DNA of 64,000 nt, taken from the NCBI RefSeq assembly GCF_004151105.1, contig NZ_PHRF01000095.1, forward strand, positions 62,001-126,000, written 5' to 3'. Below, one piece after another: positions 50,701 through 58,509 of the stretch. A program made the translations under genes and the position numbers. The notes below the pieces were generated by a model. That model made no database searches, was not told where the DNA came from, and saw only the letters and a program-made list of their open reading frames with translations. Within the stretch, counting starts at the first letter, position 1, and every line of letters begins with the position of its first letter. The DNA comes from Streptomyces sp. L-9-10. Its GTDB lineage: Bacteria; Actinomycetota; Actinomycetes; Streptomycetales; Streptomycetaceae.

Positions 50701-52483
50701 AGGACAGCCCGTGAGCGCGGTCTCGCCCACTTCCACGGTGTCTTGGCAACGTGACGTCCTGGGGCGGGTGGTGGCCGAGACGGTCGACGGGCGCACCCTG
50801 CGCTTCGCGTACGACGCGGCAGGGCGGACCGTCCGGCGCATCACTCCCGCCGGAGTGGTGTCGGATTCCGCCTACGACGCCACCGGCAATCGCACCGCCC
50901 TGAGCAGTGGCGGCAACGCGCTGTCGTTCACGCACGATCCGCTGGGCCGCGAACTCACCCGCACCATGGGGCTGTCCGAGGCACCGCTGACGCTCACGTC
51001 GGACTGGGACAGTGCCGGACGTCTGGCCTCGCGTGCGCTGACGACCCGTGACCGGACCCTGCGCGCACGCTCCTACGCCTACCGGGCCGACGGCTTCCTG
51101 GAGCGCGTCACCGATGAACTGACACACACCAGCACGCGCTTCGAACTCGATCCTGTGGGACGTCCGACACAGGTGACGGCGGAGAACTGGTCGGAGTCCT
51201 ACGTCTATGACTCGGCTGGCAACCAGACCATGGCCACGTGGCCGGACGATGCCCGGCGGACCGAGGAAAGGGGCGCGCGCACCTACGAAGGCACCCGGAT
51301 GACCGCCGCCGGCGCCGTGCGGTGCGAGTACGACGGCGCAGGACGCACCCTGGTGCGGCGGAGGACCCGCCTGTCACGCAAACCCGACGTCTGGCAGTAC
51401 TCCTGGGACGCCGAGAACCGGCTGGTGGCCTGCCGCACTCCGGACGGCGGGCTGTGGCAGTACTCCTACGATCCGCTCGGCCGCCGCACGGCCAAGCACC
51501 GCATGGCCGACGACGGCGGCAGCGTCCTGCATTCCGTCTACTTCACGTGGGACGGCACCCGTCTCGTCGAGCAGACCGACACCACGAACCACACCACGCT
51601 CACCTGGGAGTACGACGGGCGCACCCCGCTCGTCCAGTTGGAACGCCGGTCCGGGCCCGAGTCCGATACGGGTACGGGTACGGGTACGGACATCGACTCC
51701 CGGTTCTTCGCGATCGTCTCCGACCTGATCGGCGCGCCCAGCGAACTGGTCGACGAACAGGGTCGGATCGCGTGGCAGGCCCGGACCACCGTGTGGGGTG
51801 CCACCAGGTGGAACCGCACGGCCGTCGCGTACACGCCACTGCGGTTCCCCGGTCAGTATGACGACGCGGAGACCGGGCTCTACTACAACTGCTTCCGGTA
51901 CTACGACCCCACCACCGCCCGCTATCTGAGTCCCGACCCGCTGGGGCTGGACGCGGCGCCGAACCCGGTGGCATACGTCACCAACCCGCATATGTGGATG
52001 GACCCCGAGGGGCTGATCGCCAAGGGGTGCACGGAGGACGGGGGCTGGTACAGCGGCATGAAGCCCGCCAACCTCAAGAACGATGACGGCACGCGCCGCA
52101 CGAGCACCGAGATGGAGATCAACCACATACCTGCCAAGAACTCCTACGCGCACCTGGACGAGCCCGGGTTCAAGACGGACTCGAACGGTGGCGGCGCGGG
52201 TATGGGGCCGTCGATCAGGATGGAGTACGACGATCACCGCAGGATGACCAGCACGGGATCCAGCGACAAGTCCGTCCGATGGCGTGAGAAACAACGCGCG
52301 CTGATCGATGCGGGGCGGTGGGATCAGGCGATGATGATGGACATCAAGGAATGCCGTAAGAAGTTCGGCGACAAGTACGACGGGCACATCGAGGACATGA
52401 TCGCGAGCCTGGAGAACAACAGGAAGTTCCAGAAGATGCTCGAAAAGCGCGGCTGGACAGTCGACTACGACGTCCTCAAGTAA
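47768..52483 (+). CDS. Rhs/YD-repeat polymorphic toxin with C-terminal nuclease-like domain
   Basis: 1571 residues from ATG 47768. Order: helical N terminus (VGWPNVDEDAYRDMADSLRE, about 1-200) of the WXG100/PE-like type found in actinobacterial secreted toxins; Gly-rich and Lys/Asp-rich linkers; DUF6531 at about 375 (DPVDIASGEMVLAQTDLALP); more than fifteen YD repeats (YDAAGRLVHRT, YDPLGRR); Rhs core end RYLSPDPLGLDAAPNPVAYV. The last 153 residues form the variable toxin: TEMEINHIPAKNSYAHL, GPSIRMEYDDHRRMTSTGSS and CRKKFGDKYDGHIEDMIASL. The conserved His pattern resembles HNH/EndoVII-fold toxins, so a nuclease is likely though not certain. An adjacent immunity gene follows. Confidence 0.88.
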   Translation: MGYTIPEGVDTMLDVVGVGWPNVDEDAYRDMADSLREFADDADDDGHAAHQHIQRLLSSGQSESLTALDTHWSKVQGKHKDLASAARIVAGALDRVADIIVARKVAAVAELADLCATVGITLAFAPVTAGLSTLLAGAKIAATRIAFKRILKEMAEAAVAEIVATLTEPAVAAIENVVADLAIQTALNVTGVQDGYHTGQTAQAGKDGLRLASADGAGTGPGGGPGGGGGPRIDHDAHGQTGMHLAGVQVTMRDRTGGKLGKARGHHGRAKGKDSLTAVLDTTIDGVVEKLGKALNDLGDHLGKKLPNAITRSSKNHKDTDDDIRDRLRRIASDDRKDEGGPGARRNGPGPGPERKRPTSLREALDRARELAVSLFKRRCKTDPVDIASGEMVLAQTDLALPGVLWLVLRRTHISSYRFGRSFGTSWASTLDERLEPAGAGAAWAREDGSVLVYPGLPGEESEEVLPLEGDRLPLRFAGRGAAGDVTYEVTDPHSGLTRRFTGSPYRAGGLYWLGEIEDRNGNAFRIGRGDDGIPATVVHEGGYRVAVSSNPETGRVTGLAVATSDGPVHVATFGYDAGGNLEAVTNVSGRPLRFTYDGERRVTSWTDRNGHSYRYVYDSAGRVVQTVGPDGALSSRFSYDTVNRVTRFTDSTGAVTVTRLNELGQVIAETDPLGNTVLRQWDRYDNLLSRTDELGNTAEFTWDDHGNLTSIRRPDGSTSSTVYNEFNLPVEAIYPDGATWRQSYDARGNRVSLTAPDGSVSYYRLDPKGAPAEQTDPTGATERLTYNSAGVSLTLTDPLGHRYTVLRDAFGRPVRTTDPNGAVTAMEWTPEGWLSRCVRPDGTEESWTWDDEGNCLSHVGPRGEVTRFEYTHFDLLKARIGADGARYEFAYDTELRLTEVRNPQGMTWTYAYDAAGNPVAETDFDGRTVTYAYDAAGRLVHRTTPLGERITTGYDPCGRVVSKEVAGQVTRYAYDAGGQPVSAVSPTSTVSWQRDVLGRVVAETVDGRTLRFAYDAAGRTVRRITPAGVVSDSAYDATGNRTALSSGGNALSFTHDPLGRELTRTMGLSEAPLTLTSDWDSAGRLASRALTTRDRTLRARSYAYRADGFLERVTDELTHTSTRFELDPVGRPTQVTAENWSESYVYDSAGNQTMATWPDDARRTEERGARTYEGTRMTAAGAVRCEYDGAGRTLVRRRTRLSRKPDVWQYSWDAENRLVACRTPDGGLWQYSYDPLGRRTAKHRMADDGGSVLHSVYFTWDGTRLVEQTDTTNHTTLTWEYDGRTPLVQLERRSGPESDTGTGTGTDIDSRFFAIVSDLIGAPSELVDEQGRIAWQARTTVWGATRWNRTAVAYTPLRFPGQYDDAETGLYYNCFRYYDPTTARYLSPDPLGLDAAPNPVAYVTNPHMWMDPEGLIAKGCTEDGGWYSGMKPANLKNDDGTRRTSTEMEINHIPAKNSYAHLDEPGFKTDSNGGGAGMGPSIRMEYDDHRRMTSTGSSDKSVRWREKQRALIDAGRWDQAMMMDIKECRKKFGDKYDGHIEDMIASLENNRKFQKMLEKRGWTVDYDVLK

Positions 52484-52501
52484 GCGGAGGAAAGAGACAC
52501 C

Positions 52502-53002
52502 ATGGACATCGTTCTGGATCCGCCCCACGGCGCGGGCCCCGTACGACTGGGCGCGAGCCTCGATGAGGCCGTCGCGGCGGTTTCCTCCTGGGGGCCGCAC
52601 GATGTGGACGAGGACGAGGACGACTCCTCGAAGACCATCTACACGTCCTGCCAGGAGATCCCGGTCAACATCCTCCTGGAAGGCACCGGTGGTGACGTGG
52701 TCACCGCGATCGAGCTGTGGTGGCCGGGCGAAGGACGCCGGACCGATGTCCGTGTGCTCCTCGACGGCGACGATGTCTTCACGACCCCCGCGGAGGACCT
52801 TTTCCGCAGGGCGGTGGAGCGCGGCTGGACCGTCGACCGGACCGAGGCCGAATATCCGTTCATTCCGGGGGTCTCGCTCGGCTTCGGCCGTCAGACCTCT
52901 CAGGAGGTCCCGCGTACCGCGGACGGTCTTCCCGTCCACGTCACCTCGGTACTGGTCGGCGACGCGCGTTACTACGACAACCGCCTCAAGAACCGCGCCT
53001 GA
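52502..53002 (+). CDS. Probable immunity protein for the Rhs toxin
   Basis: 166 residues, ATG 52502, 18 bases after the toxin stop, with GGAGGAAAG ahead. The protein is strongly acidic in its first half (DVDEDEDDSSKTIY) and compact (VRLGASLDEAVAAVSSWG, VTAIELWWPGEGRRTDVRVL, PFIPGVSLGFGR), and has no export signal. Position directly behind a toxin C terminus, small size and acidity are what is expected of a cytoplasmic antidote. I do not recognise a named immunity family. Confidence 0.75.
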   Translation: MDIVLDPPHGAGPVRLGASLDEAVAAVSSWGPHDVDEDEDDSSKTIYTSCQEIPVNILLEGTGGDVVTAIELWWPGEGRRTDVRVLLDGDDVFTTPAEDLFRRAVERGWTVDRTEAEYPFIPGVSLGFGRQTSQEVPRTADGLPVHVTSVLVGDARYYDNRLKNRA

Positions 53003-53035
53003 TCGGGCGCGTGCGGGCGCATAGGGTCTCTCCTC

Positions 53036-53536
53036 ATGGGAACTCTCGTGCGTACGCGCCTGGTCGCGGGTGGTGCGGCGCTGCTGACCGTGGCGGCCGG
53101 GCTCGGGATCCGGGGTGCCGGAGGCGGGGACGGGGGCGGGGGCGTCGTCAAGTACGGCGGGGACGCGCTCTACACCGTGCTCGTGTACACGCTGGTCGTG
53201 CTGGTCGCTCCGCGAGCGCGGCCCCTCGTCGCCGGGGGTGTCGCGCTCGGGTTCAGCTGGGCCGTCGAGCTGCTTCAGCTCACCGGTCTCCCGGCCGAGC
53301 TGGCCGCGCGGAGTGTGCTCGCGCGGCTCGTGCTCGGTTCGACCTTCAACGCCCCTGACCTGCTGTGGTACGCGGTCGGTGCGCTGGTCGCGGGGCTCGG
53401 GCACGCCGGGGTGGCACGGTGGCGGCGGGGCGCGGGATCCCCGCGGGGCGTTCCGGGGACGCGGGGCGCTCCGGGTACACAGGGCGTTCCGGATGTTCGG
53501 CGCGGCGTAGCTGGCGGTCGATCGCCCGGTCCTTGA
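53036..53536 (+). CDS. DUF2809 membrane protein
   Basis: 166 residues from ATG 53036. Four hydrophobic segments (VAGGAALLTVAAGLGIRGAG, DALYTVLVYTLVVLVAP, LVAGGVALGFSWAVELLQLT, APDLLWYAVGALVAGLGHAG) with the DUF2809 features KYGGDALYT, AVELLQLTGLP and LVLGSTFNAPDLLWYAVGAL. The last 40 residues (GAGSPRGVPGTRGAPGTQGV) are repetitive and overlap a minus-strand gene, so this tail may be read-through beyond the conserved domain. Confidence 0.82.
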   Translation: MGTLVRTRLVAGGAALLTVAAGLGIRGAGGGDGGGGVVKYGGDALYTVLVYTLVVLVAPRARPLVAGGVALGFSWAVELLQLTGLPAELAARSVLARLVLGSTFNAPDLLWYAVGALVAGLGHAGVARWRRGAGSPRGVPGTRGAPGTQGVPDVRRGVAGGRSPGP

Positions 53537-53612
53537 GGTGCCAGATCAGCGGCGGCAGACCCAGCAGAACAAACAGGGCGATAAGGGCGAGAACTGTCAG
53601 GAAAGTGTCCAT
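53346..53612 (-). CDS. Small single-pass membrane protein (overlaps DUF2809 gene)
   Basis: 88 residues from ATG 53612 (MDTFLTVLALIALFVLLGLP). One N-terminal hydrophobic helix, then PLIWHLKDRAIDRQLRRAEH and a tail of PERP repeats (HPERPVYPERPASPERPAGI) and Arg/Pro. The first 45 residues look like a genuine short membrane protein and lie outside the opposite gene; the repetitive tail is antisense to the DUF2809 tail over 53346-53536. It is divergent from the GlxA-type regulator. Real but perhaps shorter than drawn. Confidence 0.5.
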   Translation of the reverse strand: MDTFLTVLALIALFVLLGLPPLIWHLKDRAIDRQLRRAEHPERPVYPERPASPERPAGIPRPAATVPPRRARAPRPAHRPRTTAGQGR

Positions 53613-53693
53613 GCCCCCACTGTCGCCGGTTCCCGGCACGGAAAGCAGTGGCAGGACTGTCATCAACCATCGAATTACTGCCACACTGGATCC

Positions 53694-54659
53694 ATGCTGA
53701 CCAATGTGGCCGCCGTCCTGCTGGACGGAGTACATCCCTTCGAGCTCGGCGTCCTCTGCGAGGTGTTCGGCCTCGACCGGAGCGACGAGGGCCTCCCCGT
53801 GCACGATTTCGCGGTGGTGTCGGCCGAGGGGCCCGAGCTGCGGACCCACGCGGGGTTCACGATCGGCTCGCTGCACGGACTGGACCGGCTCGAAGAGGCC
53901 GATCTGATCGCCGTACCGGCCGGTGACTCGTACATCGGCCGCGCGTACCCGCCCGAGCTGCTCGCCGCGCTGCGCCGCGCCGTGGACCGGGGCTCGCGGG
54001 TGCTGAGCGTGTGTTCCGGGGTCTTCGTGCTCGGCGCCGCCGGACTGCTGGACGGGCGCCGGTGCGCCGGGCACTGGCGGCACGCGGCGGAGCTGGCCCG
54101 CACCTATCCGCGCGCCGTCGTCGAGCCGGATGTGCTGTACGTGGACGAGGGGCCGGTGATCACCTCGGCCGGCACCGCCGCCGGGATCGACGCCTGCCTC
54201 CATCTCGTACGGAAGGAGCACGGCCCCGAGGTCGCCAACGCGATCGCGCGCCGCATGGTCGTACCGCCGCACCGCGACGGCGGCCAGGCCCAGTTCATCG
54301 AGCGCCCACTGCCCCGCAGCCGCTGTGACACGGTCGGTGACGTCCTCGGCTGGATGGAGCGGCATCTGGACCGCGAGATGACCGTCGAGCAGCTGGCCGA
54401 GCGCGCCCATATGTCGCCGCGCACGTTCGCCCGCCGCTTCCAGCAGGAGACGGGGACCACCCCGTACCGCTGGCTGCTGCGCCAACGGGTGCTGCTGGCA
54501 CAGGAGTTGCTGGAGGCGACGGACGAGACGGTGGACAGCGTCGCCGGCCGGGCCGGGTTCGGGACCGCGGCGGGGCTGCGCCATCACTTCCTGCGGACGC
54601 TCGGGACGACCCCGAACACATACCGCCGTACGTTCCGGGGCCCCTCGCACGCCGCGTGA
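53694..54659 (+). CDS. GlxA-type AraC regulator with DJ-1/PfpI domain
   Basis: 321 residues from ATG 53694 (MLTNVAAVLLDGVHPFELGV). Residues 1-180 are a DJ-1/PfpI-like domain (FELGVLCEVFGLDRS, DLIAVPAGDSYIGRA, SRVLSVCSGVFVLGAAGLLD with the nucleophile-elbow Cys, AGHWRHAAELARTYP). The C terminus has two AraC HTHs (MTVEQLAERAHMSPRTFARR, ETVDSVAGRAGFGTAAGLRH). Regulators of this class often control amino-acid or nitrogen catabolism. The target here is unknown. Confidence 0.92.
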   Translation: MLTNVAAVLLDGVHPFELGVLCEVFGLDRSDEGLPVHDFAVVSAEGPELRTHAGFTIGSLHGLDRLEEADLIAVPAGDSYIGRAYPPELLAALRRAVDRGSRVLSVCSGVFVLGAAGLLDGRRCAGHWRHAAELARTYPRAVVEPDVLYVDEGPVITSAGTAAGIDACLHLVRKEHGPEVANAIARRMVVPPHRDGGQAQFIERPLPRSRCDTVGDVLGWMERHLDREMTVEQLAERAHMSPRTFARRFQQETGTTPYRWLLRQRVLLAQELLEATDETVDSVAGRAGFGTAAGLRHHFLRTLGTTPNTYRRTFRGPSHAA

Positions 54660-54743
54660 GGCCCCGGTCCCGTGCCGTACGTACCGCCGTACCGTACGCA
54701 CGGACGTCTTCGGCGGACATCTTCGGATGGTGTACGGACGACC

Positions 54744-55481
54744 TCAGATGCCGCAGCTCGGCGCCGACCAGAAGCGGCTCGGCCGGTGGTCGACATGGGT
54801 GTGGTCGTTGTGGTCCGGGTAGCCGGGGCCGAGGATCCCGTTGAAGCCGTGGTTACGGGCCGTCTGCGCCAGCGTGCAGAGCGAGTGCGGTCCCGCGCCG
54901 AGGTCGGCGGAGTCCCCGTAGAGATGGCGGCTGCCCGCCGCGCCGCCGACCGCGGCGTTGCACGCCTGTGAGCGGAAGCCGCTGGTGACCCGGAGGGGCT
55001 GGTCGCCCAGCGCGTGGCGCAGCGCCTCCAGCTTCCACATCGTGCGCAGGGCGTTGGACTTGGCGGTGGCCGCGTCCACCGCGCCGCCCGCCCATGTGCT
55101 GTTGCAGGTGTTCAGCTCGGCGTAGCTGAAGTGGACCGGGGTGCAGTCGTCGTCCTGGAGCGCGTAGAGCTTGCTGAAGGTCGCGGGGCCCGCGACCCCG
55201 TCGGCCGCCAGCCCGTACGCGGACTGGAAGCGCTTCACCGCGGCGGTGGTCGCCGGTCCGTACGCGCCGTCGATGGCGAGCACGGCGCCGGTCCCCGGAT
55301 AGCCGGCCACCCGGATCTGGAGCTGGGTGACATCGGCGCCCGAGGCGCCCTGGGAGAGGGTGCGGGACCACGTGTAGCAGCCGTCGGCGTGTGCCGTACC
55401 GGCCGTGGCGAGCGCTCCCGCCCAGGCGAAGGACATGGCCATGACAAGACTGAGGAACAGTCGGGCGGTGCGTCTGAGCAT
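54744..55481 (-). CDS. Secreted M15 zinc D,D-carboxypeptidase with PG-binding domain
   Basis: 245 residues, ATG 55481. Signal peptide MLRRTARLFLSLVMAMSFAW ending near TAHA. Residues 35-105 form a PG_binding_1 domain (SQGASGADVTQLQIRVAGYP, DGAYGPATTAAVKRFQSAYG). The M15A catalytic part has LRVTSGFRSQACNAAVGGAA, GSRHLYGDSADLGAG (S-x-H-x5-GxAxD: zinc His and Asp) and DHNDHTHVDHRPSR (second zinc His). It trims peptidoglycan stem peptides, like the Streptomyces albus G enzyme. Six Cys suggest three disulfides. Confidence 0.93.
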   Translation of the reverse strand: MLRRTARLFLSLVMAMSFAWAGALATAGTAHADGCYTWSRTLSQGASGADVTQLQIRVAGYPGTGAVLAIDGAYGPATTAAVKRFQSAYGLAADGVAGPATFSKLYALQDDDCTPVHFSYAELNTCNSTWAGGAVDAATAKSNALRTMWKLEALRHALGDQPLRVTSGFRSQACNAAVGGAAGSRHLYGDSADLGAGPHSLCTLAQTARNHGFNGILGPGYPDHNDHTHVDHRPSRFWSAPSCGI

Positions 55482-55703
55482 CGGATCTCCTTGTACCGGG
55501 GCCGAGTTGTACGCAGAGATTGGCGTACGGGTCGACGCGCGTCAACCGGTCCCCCACAAGGCGGAACAGAACTGGAAGAGCCCCGATCCGGATGTAGAGA
55601 TTCCGCGAACGAACCAACCGGGATCACGGCCCAGCGGGTGTACGTGTCGAGCTCGCCGTATCCCCCCTGCTGGCGGCTCGTGATCGAGGAGGTCCGCACC
55701 CCC

Positions 55704-57752
55704 ATGAGGCTGCCCCGCATACGTCGCGCGAACCGCACGGAACCCCCGCCCGACAGCGACGACACCCCGGCCGGCCACCGGAAGCGGCGCCGTCGGCTTG
55801 TCGACTTCCCCCGGAGCGGCCGGCGCGGCCCGCGGCGCTGGGTGCCCTCCTGGAAGCTCGTCTCCTGTCTGTTCCTGCTCCCCGCCGGCGCGCTCACCGG
55901 ACTGTTCGTCGCCGTCTACCTGAACGTCGAGATCCCGGACGAACACGACTCCGCGCGCCGGCAGGCCACCGTCTACTACTGGGCGGACGGCAGCCGGATG
56001 GTGAGTGTGGGCGATGTGAACCGGCAGGACATCACGCTCGCGCAGGTGCCGAAGTCCGTCCGGAACGCCGTCATCGCGGCGGAGAACGCGGACTTCTACA
56101 CCGACCCGGGCGTCTCGGTGACGGGCATCGCCCGCGCCGCCGTGAACATCGTCACGGGCGGGGAGACCCAGGGCGGTTCCACGATCACCCAGCAGTATGT
56201 GAAGAACACCTATCTGAGCCAGGACCAGACCCTCACGCGCAAGGTCAAGGAGCTGTTCCTCTCCCTGAAGGTCAGCAACCGGAAGCCCAAGTCCGAGATC
56301 CTCCAGGGCTATCTGAACACCTCGTGGTTCGGCCGCGACTCGTACGGCGTCCAGGCCGCCTCGTACGCGTACTACGGCGTCCCCGCCAAGGATCTGAACC
56401 CCGGTCAGGCCGCGCTGCTCGCCACGCTCCTCAAGGGCGCGGACAGTTTCGACCCCGCCCTCAGCCCCGCGAACCACAAGCGGGCCGTGGACCGGTGGAG
56501 CTGGATCCTGGACCGTCAGGTCGAGACCGGCTCGATGAGCGCCGCGGAACGCGCGAAGTACACCTCGTTCCCCGAGCCGAAGCCGCCCGTCAAGCCGACC
56601 AGCCAGGCCGGACAGATCGGCTATCTCGTCGACCTCACCAACAAGTACATCAAGAGCCGCTCGGGGATCACCGACAAGGACCTCGCCGGTGGCGGCTACC
56701 GCGTCCACACCACCTTCGAGAAGGACAAGGTGCGCGCGCTGGCCATGGCCGTCGAGAAGGTACGCGCGGACCGCCTGGACCCGAAGAAGCGCGCGGCCGA
56801 CCGGCATGTGCAGGTCGGCGCGGCCTCCATACGGCCCAAGGACGGGGCGATCGTCGCGGTGTACGGCGGCTCCGACGCCATCGAGCACTTCAGCAACAAC
56901 GCGGACACCTCGGGCGTGCCCGCGGGCTCGGCGTTCAAGCCCTTCGTGTACGCCGCCGCGATGGAGGACTCCTTCTCCCGGAAGCGGCAGGCCGCGCGGG
57001 CCGCCGACCGCGAGAAGAGGCGGCCCCTGCCCACGGAGACGTCAGCGCCGATGACATTCGTGGACCTCACCCAGCCGTTGGTGGACTCGGACAACACCCC
57101 GTTCGTGCAGACCGGCAAGGCCATCGGGCTGAAGACGGTCAAGGAGCTGGCGGTCGCGTCGGGGCTGCGCGAGGAGAGCATGGCGAAGCTGGAGCCGACG
57201 TTCTCGATCGGCACCTCGACCCCCAGCGCCGTCCGGCTGGCCAGCGCCTATACGACCTTCCTCAACGAGGGCCGGGCGACCGAGCCGTACTCGGTGACCA
57301 GGATCGAGCGCGACGGCGTCGCGGTCGACGGCTTCGAGAAGCCCGTGGCACGGCGCGCGATGGAGCAGCACGTGGCCGCCACCGTCGGCGTGGCGCTCCA
57401 GCAGGTGGGCTGGAACGCCCTCGGTTCGCCGAAGGACCGGAAGATCTATCTCCCGGTCCTGGCCGGCAAGACCGGTCCCAACGACCGCATGAAATCAGCC
57501 TGGTTCATCGGTGCCACCCAGGAACTGAGCACCTCGGTCACGATGTTCCGTACGAAGCCGGATGTCCCGAACCTGCTTCCCATGCAGGGCGTGGGCGGCC
57601 CCGACTCCGAGCGGGGCAGCGCGTTCCCGCCGCTGATCTGGAGCGAGTACCACCACGCGGTGGTACCCCCGCCGTCGCTCTCGGAGTCGGCGCTCTCGAA
57701 GTCGCCGCCCTCGGAGCCGGCGTCCCCTCAGGGGTTGGGAACGGTCTCGTAG
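55704..57752 (+). CDS. Class A penicillin-binding protein (transglycosylase/transpeptidase)
   Basis: 682 residues from ATG 55704, GAGGAGG 12 bases upstream. A basic cytoplasmic tail is followed by one membrane anchor (LVSCLFLLPAGALTGLFVAV). The glycosyltransferase (GT51) domain has AAENADFYTDPGVSVTGIAR (catalytic Glu) and ETQGGSTITQQYVKNTYLSQ. The transpeptidase domain keeps all three motifs: SAFK (S-x2-K), SDN (S-x-N) and KTG (LAGKTGPNDRMKSAWFIGA). It polymerises and cross-links peptidoglycan. The end of the gene overlaps the convergent def gene by 25 bases; the Ser/Pro repeat tail (SESALSKSPPSEPAS) is probably not essential. Confidence 0.92.
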   Translation: MRLPRIRRANRTEPPPDSDDTPAGHRKRRRRLVDFPRSGRRGPRRWVPSWKLVSCLFLLPAGALTGLFVAVYLNVEIPDEHDSARRQATVYYWADGSRMVSVGDVNRQDITLAQVPKSVRNAVIAAENADFYTDPGVSVTGIARAAVNIVTGGETQGGSTITQQYVKNTYLSQDQTLTRKVKELFLSLKVSNRKPKSEILQGYLNTSWFGRDSYGVQAASYAYYGVPAKDLNPGQAALLATLLKGADSFDPALSPANHKRAVDRWSWILDRQVETGSMSAAERAKYTSFPEPKPPVKPTSQAGQIGYLVDLTNKYIKSRSGITDKDLAGGGYRVHTTFEKDKVRALAMAVEKVRADRLDPKKRAADRHVQVGAASIRPKDGAIVAVYGGSDAIEHFSNNADTSGVPAGSAFKPFVYAAAMEDSFSRKRQAARAADREKRRPLPTETSAPMTFVDLTQPLVDSDNTPFVQTGKAIGLKTVKELAVASGLREESMAKLEPTFSIGTSTPSAVRLASAYTTFLNEGRATEPYSVTRIERDGVAVDGFEKPVARRAMEQHVAATVGVALQQVGWNALGSPKDRKIYLPVLAGKTGPNDRMKSAWFIGATQELSTSVTMFRTKPDVPNLLPMQGVGGPDSERGSAFPPLIWSEYHHAVVPPPSLSESALSKSPPSEPASPQGLGTVS

Positions 57753-58384
57753 CGCGGGGTGTTCTCCGCCATCTGCCGGAGCGCGTCCTTGCGGTCGCGC
57801 TTCGACAGACGGTCGATGTACAGATACCCGTAGAGGTGGTCCGTCTCGTGCTGGAGGCAGCGGGCGAAGTAGCCCGTGCCGCGCACCTTGACGGGGTTGC
57901 CCTGAGCGTCCTGGCCGCGCACCACCGCGTAGTCGGGGCGCGGGAGCGCCGCGTACGCCGTCGGTACGGAGAGGCAGCCCTCGTTGGAGTCGTCGAGATG
58001 GCGCTCGGCGGGCGGCAGTTCCTCCAGCACCGGGTTGCAGATGGCGCCGACGTGCCGTACGCCGTCGTCGTCCGGGCAGTCGTAGACGAAGACCTTCAGG
58101 TCCACACCGATCTGGTTGGCGGCCAGGCCCACGCCCTCGGCGGTGTGCTGGCTGGCGAACATGTCGTCGATCAGCGCGGCGAGCTCGTCACCGAACTCCG
58201 TGACGTCCCGGCACTCCTTGTGGAGCACCGGATTCCCGACGACGGTGATCGGGCGGGACGTGCCGCGTTCGCGGTGCGCCAGCTCGCGCGCCTCGGCGTC
58301 CTCCGTGTCCACGACGAACCCGTCCCCCGGCTCCGCCACCGAGGTCCCACTGTCGATCCGCTGGTCCGTCTCCTGCTGCGCCAT
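57728..58384 (-). CDS. def: Peptide deformylase
   Basis: 218 residues from ATG 58384. Removes formyl from the N-terminal methionine of new proteins. All three motifs are intact: GVGLAANQIG (GxGLAAxQ), EGCLSVP (EGCxS) and QHETDHLYG (HExDH), giving Cys/His/His metal ligands. The N-terminal 45 residues (MAQQETDQRIDSGTSVAEPG) are acidic and absent from many deformylases. Streptomyces genomes usually hold several def copies; this is the one near sigR. Confidence 0.94.
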   Translation of the reverse strand: MAQQETDQRIDSGTSVAEPGDGFVVDTEDAEARELAHRERGTSRPITVVGNPVLHKECRDVTEFGDELAALIDDMFASQHTAEGVGLAANQIGVDLKVFVYDCPDDDGVRHVGAICNPVLEELPPAERHLDDSNEGCLSVPTAYAALPRPDYAVVRGQDAQGNPVKVRGTGYFARCLQHETDHLYGYLYIDRLSKRDRKDALRQMAENTPRYETVPNP

Positions 58385-58509
58385 GTCCGCAGTACGCCTT
58401 CCTCGGTACCCGATGCTGCCTGCACGATCCGTGCGATGTGCCCATACAGCCTAAGGGCAGCTCTCGGGGAGTCCCAGCATGTTCCCGGCACCGGCAGACC
58501 TCCCGGCCG

